A stretch of DNA of 64,000 bases from UBA7672 sp040398425. Lineage in GTDB: Bacteria > Pseudomonadota > Alphaproteobacteria > Caulobacterales > Hyphomonadaceae. A program made the translations under genes and the position numbers. This document shows, piece after piece, positions 35,279 through 43,568 of this stretch. Numbering within the stretch: position 1 is the stretch's first letter; every line of letters starts with the position of its first letter. Location: NCBI GenBank assembly GCA_040398425.1, contig JBBATZ010000001.1, positions 62,001-126,000 of the forward strand, in the 5' to 3' direction. A model generated the notes under the pieces. That model made no database searches, was not told the DNA's origin, and was given only the letters and a program-made list of their open reading frames with translations.

Positions 35279-36208
35279 ATGATCGAACTCTATCGCGGCA
35301 GCATCAACACCTGGGAATGCGACGAGATGGGGCACATGAATGTGCGCTTCTACGTCGCCAAGATGATGGAGGGGCTGGCGGAACTGGCCCACACGGCGGG
35401 TTTGGCCCACGCCTTCCGCGAGCGCGCGCAATCGACGCTGCGGCCGCGCGATCAGCACATCCGGTTCATCAAGGAAGCGCATGCGGGTGCGCCGTTCACG
35501 ATGACGGGGTGCGTGCTGGAGGTGAGCGAGAATTCCGTACTGGTCTATCAGCAGATCACGCATACGAGCGGCGAGCCGTGCGCGTCGTTCCGGACCTGGG
35601 TGGATCATGTCGACGTGGAGACGGGGACGCCATTCGCCTGGACCAGCGCGACACGCGCGCGGCTGGAAGCCCTCAGGGATGAACCGCCAGCGGTGACGGC
35701 GCCGCGATCGGTGGACATGAGCATCCCCGTGCGCCCCTCGGCGACGATGGCGGATGTGGATGCGATCAAGGCGCCGGTCATCGGGCGCGGCGTCGTGCTA
35801 CCTCAGCAAGTCGACCTCACCGGCGCGATGATGCCGGAGTTCTTCATCGGGCGGGTGTCGGATTCCATCAGCCACCTGCTGCGGCCATGGCGTGAGAAGG
35901 TAGCCGCGGAGTCTGAGGCGCGCGGCGAGAAACTGCGCATGGGCGGCGCGGTCCTGGAATACCGGATTGTCTATCGCCGGTGGCCGCGCGCGGGCGACAG
36001 GTTTGTCATCCGGTCAGCGCGCGGTTTCCAGAAGGAAAAGACGCACTCCTTTGTGCACTGGATCATCGACCCGGACACGGGCCTGGCCTGGTGCACGAGC
36101 GAGGCGGTGGCGGTTTCGCTCAACCTCGACACGCGGAAGATCATCCCGAGTTCGCCGGAGCTGATGAAGGCGCTCGCCGAGGTGGCGCCGGCTGGGCTGA
36201 CGGTGTGA
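35279..36208 (+). CDS. Acyl-CoA thioesterase, double hotdog fold
   Basis: A 309-residue protein with two hotdog domains. The first (residues 1-130) carries the 4-hydroxybenzoyl-CoA thioesterase-like motif WECDEMGHMNVRFYVAKM; the second (about 165-300) ends HSFVHWIIDPDTGLAWCTSEAVAV. It would hydrolyse a fatty or aromatic acyl-CoA. It starts 42 bases after the kinase gene and is followed by about 240 bases without a firm gene. The substrate cannot be predicted. Confidence 0.82.
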   Translation: MIELYRGSINTWECDEMGHMNVRFYVAKMMEGLAELAHTAGLAHAFRERAQSTLRPRDQHIRFIKEAHAGAPFTMTGCVLEVSENSVLVYQQITHTSGEPCASFRTWVDHVDVETGTPFAWTSATRARLEALRDEPPAVTAPRSVDMSIPVRPSATMADVDAIKAPVIGRGVVLPQQVDLTGAMMPEFFIGRVSDSISHLLRPWREKVAAESEARGEKLRMGGAVLEYRIVYRRWPRAGDRFVIRSARGFQKEKTHSFVHWIIDPDTGLAWCTSEAVAVSLNLDTRKIIPSSPELMKALAEVAPAGLTV

Positions 36209-36448
36209 GCGCTACTGGCGGGGCGGCTTGCGCGAGTTGAGGAAGCGCAGCACAACCAGCGCAACAGCGACGCCAATGAGGAGATAGAAATGAGCTTCAC
36301 GGTGGGGTCCCCTTTGGCCCCGCGCGGGGATGCCCTGAACTTGTAGTGCTGGAACGGGGAAACCGGAAGTGGCGCCAAGTGCATATCGGCGCGCGCAGTA
36401 GACGTTGAAACAGTACCGGGGGTATTCGCAGCATTCACGGTTGGAAGA

Positions 36449-36961
36449 TCAACTCGCGCTGACCGGCCAGTCGCGCTCTTTGTAGGTCTTCAGCGAAGCG
36501 GCCTTGCCGGTCTTCACCAGTTTCTCGAGAACGGCGAGATCGATGTCGGCCAGCTTGTTCACGTAGACGCAGCCAACCTCCTTCCGCGTCTTGCCGAGCT
36601 TGGCCAGAAGCGCAGCGGTCTCGGGCGATGAGGTGTGGATGTAAAGCGAGATGGCGCCCTTGCGCGGCGAGAAGCCGAGGACGCAGCTGTCACCCTGACG
36701 GCCGCTTTCGTAGGTGTAGCTGTAGCGACCATAGCCAATGATGCTCGGACCCCACATCTGCGCCTGCCAACCGGTCGCCTTGTCGAAGGTTTTCTCGAGC
36801 GTCTCGGCTTCGGCGCGGCGCTTGGCATCGGCGATGCCGGCGATGAAATCGCTGACAGTCAGCTTCGTCGGCTTCGTCACGGCCTTGGCGGTCTTGGTCT
36901 TTTTGGCCGGCACCTTTTTGGCGGTTCCTGCCTTTGCCGGCGTCATGCGCTTCTGAGGCAT
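36449..36961 (-). CDS. DUF1801 (YdhG-like) protein with Lys-rich N-terminus
   Basis: A 170-residue protein. The first 35 residues are Lys/Ala/Pro-rich, like a histone-type tail (KKVPAKKTKTAKAVTKPTK). The DUF1801 domain follows, with TLEKTFDKATGWQAQMWGPS, IIGYGRYSYTYESGRQG and GFSPRKGAISLYIHT. The C-terminal part has KTRKEVGCVYVNKLADIDL. The fold is shared with iron-chaperone frataxin-like proteins; the function here is unknown. Confidence 0.85.
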   Translation of the reverse strand: MPQKRMTPAKAGTAKKVPAKKTKTAKAVTKPTKLTVSDFIAGIADAKRRAEAETLEKTFDKATGWQAQMWGPSIIGYGRYSYTYESGRQGDSCVLGFSPRKGAISLYIHTSSPETAALLAKLGKTRKEVGCVYVNKLADIDLAVLEKLVKTGKAASLKTYKERDWPVSAS

Positions 36962-37103
36962 CGCGATCCCCTAACCCGGATTGGCCCAACATAAGGCATT
37001 GCCGCCGGCGATTTGAAGTGGTTTCCGTTATCAAGCGCTGCAAGGCGAATCCGGGCAGACTGCTCAGCGAATCATACGCGACAAGATCAGGCACGAGGCT
37101 CCC

Positions 37104-37391
37104 ATGACCGCCCCTATCGGCTCCAAGGCCAATCCGTCGAAATACGACGCCTATCCGAACCTCGCGGAGGATGAGCCCTATTTCGTCATCCGGGCGCATG
37201 ACCTGTTGTCGAGCGCACTTGTGGAACTCCACGCGTATATCGGCGCGGGTCAGGCCGGAGCGGCGCACAACAAGCTGGCCGAGATCATGGCGCTGACATC
37301 GCAGAAGGCGCCGCGTCCATCGGACTCACCGAAGTATCGCGAGACGTTTGCGATCTCGGCGGCGATGGAGAAGTGGCGGAACAGCCAGTAG
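37104..37391 (+). CDS. Hypothetical 95-residue protein
   Basis: No family recognised. The protein is helical (FVIRAHDLLSSALVELHAYI, AAHNKLAEIMALTSQKAP) and soluble, with a conserved-looking end PSDSPKYRETFAISAAMEKWR. It has normal codon use and is convergent with the SDR gene, 6 bases away. The ATG at 37104 follows a GAGG-containing site (CACGAGGCTCCC). Confidence 0.6.
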   Translation: MTAPIGSKANPSKYDAYPNLAEDEPYFVIRAHDLLSSALVELHAYIGAGQAGAAHNKLAEIMALTSQKAPRPSDSPKYRETFAISAAMEKWRNSQ

Positions 37392-37397
37392 GGACGA

Positions 37398-38186
37398 CTA
37401 GGTCGACCCCACCGTCATGCCGCCGTCGACGACCATTTCCTCGCCGGTCATGTAGCTGCTGTCGTCGCTGGCGAGGAACAACACCGCGTTGGCGATATCG
37501 ACGGGCATGCCCTTGCGGCGGAGCGGCACGCGCAGCGCGGACATCGCGTCGAGGTCGATCGGCTCATTCGAGCCAGGCACCACCTGCCCCCATATCGGCG
37601 TCTCGATAAGGCCAGGATGGATGGAGTTGCAGCGGACACCGTCCTGCATCGTGGCGCATTCTAAGGCGACGGATTTCGTGAACAGACGCACGGCGCCCTT
37701 CGAGGTGCAGTAGGCTGAAAGATTGGCCGCGCCGCGCAGACCAGCGACCGACGAGATGTTGATGATCGAACCGCTGCGCGTGCGACGCATCAGCGGCAGC
37801 GAGGTCTTCACGCCGAGAAACACGCCATCGACGTTCACGGCCATCTGGTGTCGCCACTGGTCGAGCGTGAGTTCGTGGATCAGGCCTGCGACGGCGATGC
37901 CCGCATTGTTGACGAGGATGTCGAGGCGACCTTCGGTCTTCTCGATGCCGGCGACGATGGACGTCCATTCGCTTTCGCTGGTGACATCGTGCGCCACGAA
38001 ACGCGCCTTGCCGCCGGACTTGCGGATCGCAGCGGCGACATCTTCACCCATCGCCTGAACATCGGTGAGGATGACGCTAGCGCCCTCGCGTGCGAGGACT
38101 TCAGCCGAAGCGCGGCCGATACCGCTGGCGGCGCCGGTGACGAGGGCAACCTTGCCTGCAACGCGCCCCCCGCTTGAACTAGCCAT
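37398..38186 (-). CDS. Short-chain dehydrogenase/reductase
   Basis: A 262-residue classical SDR. The coenzyme motif is TGAASGIG (residues 18-25), followed by NNAG, the catalytic Ser in NISSVAGLRG and the YxxxK in SAYCTSKGA. Asp at the end of beta-2 (ILTDVQ) points to NAD(H). The substrate is unknown. It is followed upstream by a second SDR on the same strand (10 bases apart), so the two probably form an operon in a catabolic neighbourhood. Confidence 0.9.
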   Translation of the reverse strand: MASSSGGRVAGKVALVTGAASGIGRASAEVLAREGASVILTDVQAMGEDVAAAIRKSGGKARFVAHDVTSESEWTSIVAGIEKTEGRLDILVNNAGIAVAGLIHELTLDQWRHQMAVNVDGVFLGVKTSLPLMRRTRSGSIINISSVAGLRGAANLSAYCTSKGAVRLFTKSVALECATMQDGVRCNSIHPGLIETPIWGQVVPGSNEPIDLDAMSALRVPLRRKGMPVDIANAVLFLASDDSSYMTGEEMVVDGGMTVGST

Positions 38187-38196
38187 GGTGTTCTCC

Positions 38197-38931
38197 CTAG
38201 CCTCTTCCGATAAAAGGCATGTTTGTCGCCATAACGGTCATGAACTGGACGTTCGATGCAAGGGGCAGTTGCGCCATCATCAGCACGGCTTTCGCAACAT
38301 CATCGACATTCATGGTTGGTTCGGGCGCTATCGTTCCGTTGGCTTGTGGCACGCCCTTGGTCATCGGCGCGGCCATTTCGGTGAGCGCGTTGCCGATGTC
38401 GATCTGGCCGCAGGCGATGCTGAACGGTCGGCCGTCGAGCGACAGGGATTTGGTGAGGCCGGTGATGGCGTGCTTCGTCACCGTGTAGGGCATTGAGCCG
38501 GGACGCGGCGAATGCGCCGAGATCGAGCCATTGTTGATGATGCGGCCGCCTTGCGGGCTCTGCGCGCGCATCTGTGCGAAGGCTGCGCGGGCACACAGCA
38601 CCGCGCCGGTGAGATTGACGTCGAGGACGGCATGCCAGTCTTCCAGCGGCGTCTCGTCGATCGTGCGCGGACGCGAGCCACGGCCGGCATTGTTGAACAG
38701 CGCGTCGAGGCGACCGAACTTCGCCACGGCGGCGGCAAAGATGGCGTCGACCTGCTCTGGTCTGGTGATATCGTCCGGCAGGACGAGTCCGCCCCCGGCG
38801 ATCCGTGCGGTTTCCTCCAGCGCGTCCACGCGACGACCAGCAAGCGCGACGTTCCAGCCGGCAGCAACAAAAGCCATAGCGGTGGCGCGGCCAATGCCGC
38901 TGCCTGCGCCAGTGATGAGGATTGAATTCAT
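38197..38931 (-). CDS. Short-chain dehydrogenase/reductase
   Basis: A 244-residue SDR from ATG 38931 (MNSILITGAGSGIGRATAM). Features are the TGAGSGIG loop, AGRRVDALEE after beta-2 (Arg suggests NADP(H)), NNAGRGSRP, the Ser in NNGSISAHSPRPG and the YTVTK active site. It is first in a two-SDR operon. A perfect dyad, 61 bases upstream of the start, may be its operator. An in-frame extension to 38979 lacks conserved sequence. Confidence 0.9.
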   Translation of the reverse strand: MNSILITGAGSGIGRATAMAFVAAGWNVALAGRRVDALEETARIAGGGLVLPDDITRPEQVDAIFAAAVAKFGRLDALFNNAGRGSRPRTIDETPLEDWHAVLDVNLTGAVLCARAAFAQMRAQSPQGGRIINNGSISAHSPRPGSMPYTVTKHAITGLTKSLSLDGRPFSIACGQIDIGNALTEMAAPMTKGVPQANGTIAPEPTMNVDDVAKAVLMMAQLPLASNVQFMTVMATNMPFIGRG

Positions 38932-38991
38932 GCGTGGGTCGCCTGTTGGGGTGACCGCCGAAGTTGGGCCTGCGCCCATGGCGGGTAAACG

Positions 38992-39006
38992 GACCGATTA
39001 TCGGTC
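38992..39006. promoter_or_regulatory. Perfect 15-base dyad between divergent genes
   Basis: GACCGAT-T-ATCGGTC has perfect 7-bp arms. It sits 61 bases upstream of the SDR start and 69 bases upstream of the plus-strand membrane-protein ORF, where a TetR-like or similar repressor could bind. The cognate regulator is not evident; the nearest is the small XRE protein at 39.5 kb. Confidence 0.45.
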
Positions 39007-39074
39007 GCCGACGGGCTTGACCAACGACCGTATGATAGCAAAGTTTCCTTTGCATATTGAAAAGGATGCATGGC

Positions 39075-39506
39075 ATGACTTTTCATCGACTTTCCGCTGT
39101 AACCCTCTTGGGGATCGCCTTCGCCGGCTTGGCTGCGATGTAAGTGCTTGGCTATTTCATGCAGGACCTGCTGGTGGTCCGCAGCGTGATCGCGGTGGCG
39201 TGGGTAGTGACCTTCTCGGCGCTGGCCTGGACACGCCTCGATGAGACAGCGCGTGAAGCGCACAAGTTTGCCTGGTTCTACGGCGCTGGTGTCGCACTTA
39301 TGGTTGCGCTGCTCGCGGCGGCCGTCGTGATCTGGTCTCCGGGGGCATGGGACTCCCTCGCTTCTCGCATGGTCGGCTTTGCTCCCGCCGTCGCCGACAT
39401 GCCACACGCGCTCGCTGGCTTCACCGGAGGCCTTATGGCGTGCGCCATCGCCCAGGTGATTGGATACATTGTCGTATGGTGCGGCTGGTGGATACGGCGT
39501 CGTTGA
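39075..39506 (+). CDS. Small membrane protein interrupted by an in-frame TAA
   Basis: ATG 39075 opens MTFHRLSAVTLLGIAFAGLAAM and reaches TAA at 39141-39143. The same frame continues at GTG 39144 with YFMQDLLVVRSVIAVAWVV..., two to three further hydrophobic helices (GVALMVALLAAAVVIW, MACAIAQVIGYIVVWCGW), ending at 39506. As one reading it would be a 143-residue four-helix membrane protein that ends 7 bases before the XRE gene. Either the TAA is a nonsense mutation, or translation restarts at GTG 39144 or ATG 39159. The family is common next to 65-residue XRE regulators; its role is unknown. Confidence 0.6.
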
Positions 39507-39513
39507 GCAACAC

Positions 39514-39708
39514 GTGATAAAGAACAAGCTGGAGGTCCTGCGCGCCGAGCGCAACCGGAGCCAGGCGGAACTGGCGAAGCGGTTGGGCGTATCGCGTAAC
39601 TCCATCAACGCCATCGAGACCGGACGTTATGACCCGTCGCTGCCGCTGGCCTTCAGCATTGCCGAACTCTTCGGCATGCCGATCGAGGCAATCTTCCAGC
39701 GTAACTAA
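39514..39708 (+). CDS. Small XRE-family transcriptional regulator
   Basis: A 64-residue DNA-binding protein starting at GTG 39514, composed almost only of a helix-turn-helix: KLEVLRAERNRSQAELAKRL, GVSRNSINAIETGRYDPSLP, then AFSIAELFGMPIEAIFQ. This matches the one-domain Cro/YozG group that is usually paired with a neighbouring small membrane protein, as here. It probably regulates its own pair. Confidence 0.85.
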   Translation: MIKNKLEVLRAERNRSQAELAKRLGVSRNSINAIETGRYDPSLPLAFSIAELFGMPIEAIFQRN

Positions 39709-39798
39709 GTTTCATTCGGGTGGGTTACGTTCCGTTCCCGATGAACTAGCATTTCCGCGTGGGTCAGCGGGTGTTAGTCCCGCAATCAGGAGACACCA

Positions 39799-40425
39799 AT
39801 GCTGGTCGTTCATCACCTCAACGAGTCGCGCTCGCAGCGTATCCTGTGGCTTCTCGAAGAACTGGGCACGCCCTACGAGATTGCGCAGTATCAGCGCGAT
39901 GCGAAGACGCGCCTTGCGCCGCCGGAGCTGAAGGCGATCCATCCGCTCGGCAAGTCTCCGGTGATCACCGACAATGGCTTTGCCGTACACGAGACCGGCG
40001 CGATCATCGACTATGTGATCCGGCGTCATGGCGGCGGCAGGCTGCAGCCTGATCCGGCGTCGCAGGATTACGATGTGTACCAGCAATGGCTGCACTATGC
40101 AGAGGGCTCGGCGATGCTGCCGCACATGCTGGCGATGTATGTCGGACGCCTGGGCGAGGCAGGCGCGCCGCTGCAACCGCGCATCGAGAGCGAGATTGCG
40201 AACCATGACGGCTATGCCGAAGCGCACCTGAAGGGCCGGGAGTTCTTCGTCGGCAACAGCCTTTCCGGGGCCGACATCAATATTAGCTTCGTGGCGGAAG
40301 TCGCGCGCGCACAGAAGAAGCTGGAGGCGTATCCGAACTTCAACGCGTGGCTGGATCGCATGCACGCACGGCCGGCATGGCAGCGCGCGCTCGAGAAGGG
40401 CGGCGCTTACGCGCTGGGGCGGTAG
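39799..40425 (+). CDS. Glutathione S-transferase
   Basis: A 208-residue cytosolic GST: the N-terminal thioredoxin-like domain has the start LVVHHLNESRSQRILWLLEE, glutathione-binding KSPVITDNG with cis-Pro, and the ETGAIIDYVI helix. The C-terminal helical domain has FFVGNSLSGADINISF, the conserved N-cap motif. AGGAG precedes the ATG at 39799. The Ser of NESRSQR may be the catalytic hydroxyl. The substrate is unknown. Confidence 0.92.
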   Translation: MLVVHHLNESRSQRILWLLEELGTPYEIAQYQRDAKTRLAPPELKAIHPLGKSPVITDNGFAVHETGAIIDYVIRRHGGGRLQPDPASQDYDVYQQWLHYAEGSAMLPHMLAMYVGRLGEAGAPLQPRIESEIANHDGYAEAHLKGREFFVGNSLSGADINISFVAEVARAQKKLEAYPNFNAWLDRMHARPAWQRALEKGGAYALGR

Positions 40426-40457
40426 GGGTTCCGCATCAGCCTATGTGAGCCTAAGCC

Positions 40458-41624
40458 CTAGTAGCTCTTCGGCAGGCCCAGCACGCGCTCGCTGATGTAG
40501 TTCAGGATCATCTCGCGGCTCACCGGAGCGATACGTGCGATCATGGCTTCGCGCATGTAGCGTTCCACGTCGTACTCTTTCGCATAGCCCATGCCGCCAT
40601 GCGCAAGGACCGCAGCTTCGCAGGCGTTGAAGCCGTATTCGGCGCCGAGGTATTTCGCGGCGTTGGCTTCGGCGCCGCATTCGAGGCCGTCGTCATAGAG
40701 TTTGGCGGCCTTGTAGGCGAGCAGTTCGGCGGCGGAGAGTTCGGCCCAGCACTTGGCGAGCGGGTGGGCGACGCCCTGGTTCTGGCCAATCGGGCGACCG
40801 AACACGACGCGCTCTTTCGCGTACGTGGTCGCGCGTTCCAGCGCGCAGAAGCCCAGGCCGATGGCTTCGGCGGCGAACAGAACGCGCTCCGGGTTGAGGC
40901 CCTGTAGCAGGTATTTGAAGCCCTGCCCTTCCTCGCCGATCAGCGACTCTTTCGGGATCTCGATATTGTCGAAGTACAGCATGTTGCACTCGACAGCCTT
41001 GCGGCCCATTTTCGGGATCGGCTTCGCGTCGACGCCCTTCATGTCCATGTAGAATAGCGACAGGCCCATATAGGGCTTGGCGACTTTTTCCTGCGGCGTG
41101 GTGCGCGCGATCAGGATGATCTTGTCGGCGCGCTGGGCCCCCGTCGTCCAGATCTTGCGGCCGTTGATAACGTAGCCCGAGTTGGTGCGCTCGGCGCGGG
41201 TCTGCAGGCTGGACGTGTCAAGGCCCGAGTTCGGCTCGGTGACGCCGAAGCACATCTTCTGTTCGCCAGAGATGATCTTCGGCAGGAATTCCTGCTTCTG
41301 TTCCGACGTGCCGAATTTCTCGATCGGCTTGGCACCGAAGATGTTGAGGTGGATCGAGGAGCAGCCGGTGAAGCCAGCACCCGAACGGGCGACGGTCTGC
41401 ATCATGATGGAGGCTTCCATCAGGCCCATGCCCGAACCGCCAACCTCTTCCGGCATGGCAATGCCGAGCCAGCCGCCATCGGCCATGGCGCGGGTGAACT
41501 CTTCCGGCCAGTTGCCGGTGTCATCGCACTTGCGCCAGTACTCGGCTGGGAATTGAGCGCAGACCTTGGCGACCGCATCGCGGATCGCTTCCTGATCTTC
41601 GGTCATGGGGGCGATGTTGTGCAT
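40458..41624 (-). CDS. Acyl-CoA dehydrogenase
   Basis: A 388-residue FAD flavoenzyme that makes trans-2-enoyl-CoA. Signatures are GIAMPEEVGGSGMG, CFGVTEPNSGLDTSSLQT (FAD and acyl-CoA contacts), KIWTTGAQ, and the C-terminal AHGGMGYAKEYDVERYMREA that carries the catalytic carboxylate region and FAD-binding loop. Chain-length specificity cannot be told. It lies alone between GST (convergent) and ThiO (same strand). Confidence 0.93.
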   Translation of the reverse strand: MHNIAPMTEDQEAIRDAVAKVCAQFPAEYWRKCDDTGNWPEEFTRAMADGGWLGIAMPEEVGGSGMGLMEASIMMQTVARSGAGFTGCSSIHLNIFGAKPIEKFGTSEQKQEFLPKIISGEQKMCFGVTEPNSGLDTSSLQTRAERTNSGYVINGRKIWTTGAQRADKIILIARTTPQEKVAKPYMGLSLFYMDMKGVDAKPIPKMGRKAVECNMLYFDNIEIPKESLIGEEGQGFKYLLQGLNPERVLFAAEAIGLGFCALERATTYAKERVVFGRPIGQNQGVAHPLAKCWAELSAAELLAYKAAKLYDDGLECGAEANAAKYLGAEYGFNACEAAVLAHGGMGYAKEYDVERYMREAMIARIAPVSREMILNYISERVLGLPKSY

Positions 41625-41662
41625 GTGACTCTCCCGGCAGCCTGGCAGTCTTCTTGTGTGGT

Positions 41663-42856
41663 CTAACTATCGAGACCTTGACCGTTGGGCGAGTGCGGCG
41701 CCTCGCCTCCCTTGTCAAACCTGAGCGGGTCGAAGGCAGCCGCCATGGGGCTCACTTTCCCGTCAAGGATCTGATCCGCGATGATTTCGGCGGTGGCGGG
41801 CGCCAGCAAGACCCCATTCCGGTAGTGGCCAAGGGCCCCCACGACGCCGGGGATGGCGGTGTGGCCAATCAGAGGTGCATCGTCCGGGGTGGTGGGGCGG
41901 ACGCCTGCCCAGGCAGAAACCTGAGGTGCATCAGCGAGGACGGCGACCAGGTCCGCGGACTTTGCGCGGAGGCCGGCGATAACGGCCGGGTCGACCTCGG
42001 CATCGGCGCGTCCCCGTTCGATTGTCGCGCCGATCAGAGTCCAGCGCGACTTCGGCGCGATGTAGAAGTCGCGCGTGTGGATGACGTGGCGAGGGCCACC
42101 AGCAACAGTCGCGAGCGCCAGCATCTGGCCCTTCACGGGGATCGGCGCAGGCAGGCCTGTGGGGAGCGGCGCGCCGCGGGGACCGAAGAAGGCAGGCATG
42201 GTCTGCGCGCCTGTAGCCAGGACGACGCGATCGAAGCGTTCGCCGTCGGGCATCAGGAATTGCTGGCCGCCGACAATGCGCTCGACATGGCGACCGAATT
42301 TCAGCGCCACGCCAGAGCGCGAGAGGGCGGCGCCCAGACGCTGCAGCAAAAGGGCGGGATCGACCTGCCGGTCGTCGGGCAACAGCAAGGCACCACGCAC
42401 CTGCCCCGTGAAAGCGGGCTCACGGTCGGCTAGCTGGGCAAGGGTAAGGCGGCTGACAGGCAGGTCGCGCGCCTGACAGGCGGCTGCAAGATTTTCGAGC
42501 CATTCCGTTTCGGAGGCTGTGCGGGCGACAACAAGGGCGCCCTCGCTGGAGAATTCAACAGGCCCAGCGCCGAGCCGCACGATACGCGCAGCAAAGTCTG
42601 GCCAGAGCAGACCGGAATGGCGGGCGAGCGCGGCAAGGGATCGCTGGTCGTCCTCCGCCGCCCACTCAAAGGCCGCCCCCAGCATGCCGGCGGCGCGGAT
42701 AGTCACCCCCGCCCCCACCTGCAGCCCACGATCATAGACTGCCACGTCTGCGCCACGGGCGCGCAGTTCCAGCGCGACACTTAGCCCGATCACGCCGGCG
42801 CCAACCACCGCGACGCGAAGCGGCGTGGCTTTTCGGGGATGAACGGTTGCTGTCAT
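41663..42856 (-). CDS. thiO: Glycine oxidase / FAD-dependent amine oxidase
   Basis: A 397-residue DAO-fold flavoprotein from ATG 42856. The dinucleotide loop is VAVVGAGVIGLSVALELRARGAD; the catalytic-side segments include PIPVKGQMLAL, HTRDFYIAPKS, TLIGATIERG and the C-terminal GALGHYRNGVLLAPATAEIIAD, all typical of ThiO. ThiO supplies dehydroglycine to ThiG in aerobes lacking ThiH. In many alphaproteobacteria it is the first gene of thiOSGE; here it is about 20 kb from thiS-thiG. The extra 26 N-terminal codons to 42934 look non-coding. No TPP riboswitch is found upstream. Confidence 0.85.
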   Translation of the reverse strand: MTATVHPRKATPLRVAVVGAGVIGLSVALELRARGADVAVYDRGLQVGAGVTIRAAGMLGAAFEWAAEDDQRSLAALARHSGLLWPDFAARIVRLGAGPVEFSSEGALVVARTASETEWLENLAAACQARDLPVSRLTLAQLADREPAFTGQVRGALLLPDDRQVDPALLLQRLGAALSRSGVALKFGRHVERIVGGQQFLMPDGERFDRVVLATGAQTMPAFFGPRGAPLPTGLPAPIPVKGQMLALATVAGGPRHVIHTRDFYIAPKSRWTLIGATIERGRADAEVDPAVIAGLRAKSADLVAVLADAPQVSAWAGVRPTTPDDAPLIGHTAIPGVVGALGHYRNGVLLAPATAEIIADQILDGKVSPMAAAFDPLRFDKGGEAPHSPNGQGLDS

Positions 42857-43013
42857 GGCGCCTCTATATCGGCGCGGGGGCGAAGGACCAGCGGGTTTGT
42901 CGACCTGTCCCGGCACTCCAGGTGCACTGCACAACTGGTGGGGTCGGGTGACCTTAGGCGAGAGGCAAGAAGGCTAGGGCCGCCATCTGCCAAACTACCC
43001 TTGGCGGGCGAGG

Positions 43014-43292
43014 TCAGGCGTTAACTGCCGTCATATCGACAGGCCGGGTGCGCTGCCGTTCCGAGCGCCAGAAAACGAGGAATTTGGCGGCGTGGTCGCG
43101 TTCCTGGAACACCAGCTTGCGGCGCATCTCTCCGCCGGCAAATTCGGACTTCATCATGATCTCGGGCGCGTCGCCGGGATCGAGTGTTAGGCCTGATTCG
43201 GCGGCCCATTTGGCGAAAGCGTCGAGCGCCTTCATGAGGCCCGACGGGTCGCGGCTTTCTTCAGCCCCGATGAGGACGACAACTTCCGACAT
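43014..43292 (-). CDS. Hypothetical 92-residue protein
   Basis: No family recognised. The protein is small and soluble: VVVLIGAEESRDPSGLMKAL, DAFAKWAAESGLTLDPGDAP, KLVFQERDHAAKFLVFWRSE. The last part resembles a ferredoxin-like beta-strand/helix. The start may be ATG 43292 or a GTG five codons upstream (43307); a GGGGGAG lies between them. Codon use is normal. Confidence 0.6.
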   Translation of the reverse strand: MSEVVVLIGAEESRDPSGLMKALDAFAKWAAESGLTLDPGDAPEIMMKSEFAGGEMRRKLVFQERDHAAKFLVFWRSERQRTRPVDMTAVNA

Positions 43293-43568
43293 CACTCCCC
43301 CGGACACCGATGCCAGTCCATTGTGAACCGGACGCCAGGCTCAACCACTGAACCAACCTGAAACGCGAATTCCCGGTCAGCTAGCCATCAAGCAAATGCC
43401 GCGCCACTTCACCGGTGACTGCCGCTTCGCTGCAACCCAACAGAGCACGAGATTATCCAGGCGTCACGAAGATTCAACCTTTTGGGAGCGCGCAGGTTCC
43501 GGGCGAATGAAAATAAGCGAACTCGCCGGAGAGTTGCCGGCCGTGCCGCCTGCCGTCTGACTGGCGAC

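Noticed and set aside
36214..36300. Possible tiny membrane protein on the minus strand (EAHFYLLIGVAVALVVLRFL)
   Set aside because: The hydrophobic segment and stop are good, but no start codon is available in frame within a reasonable distance.
42857..43013. TPP riboswitch in front of thiO, also sought before thiS
   Set aside because: The conserved CTGAGA and ACCTGA elements are absent on either strand.
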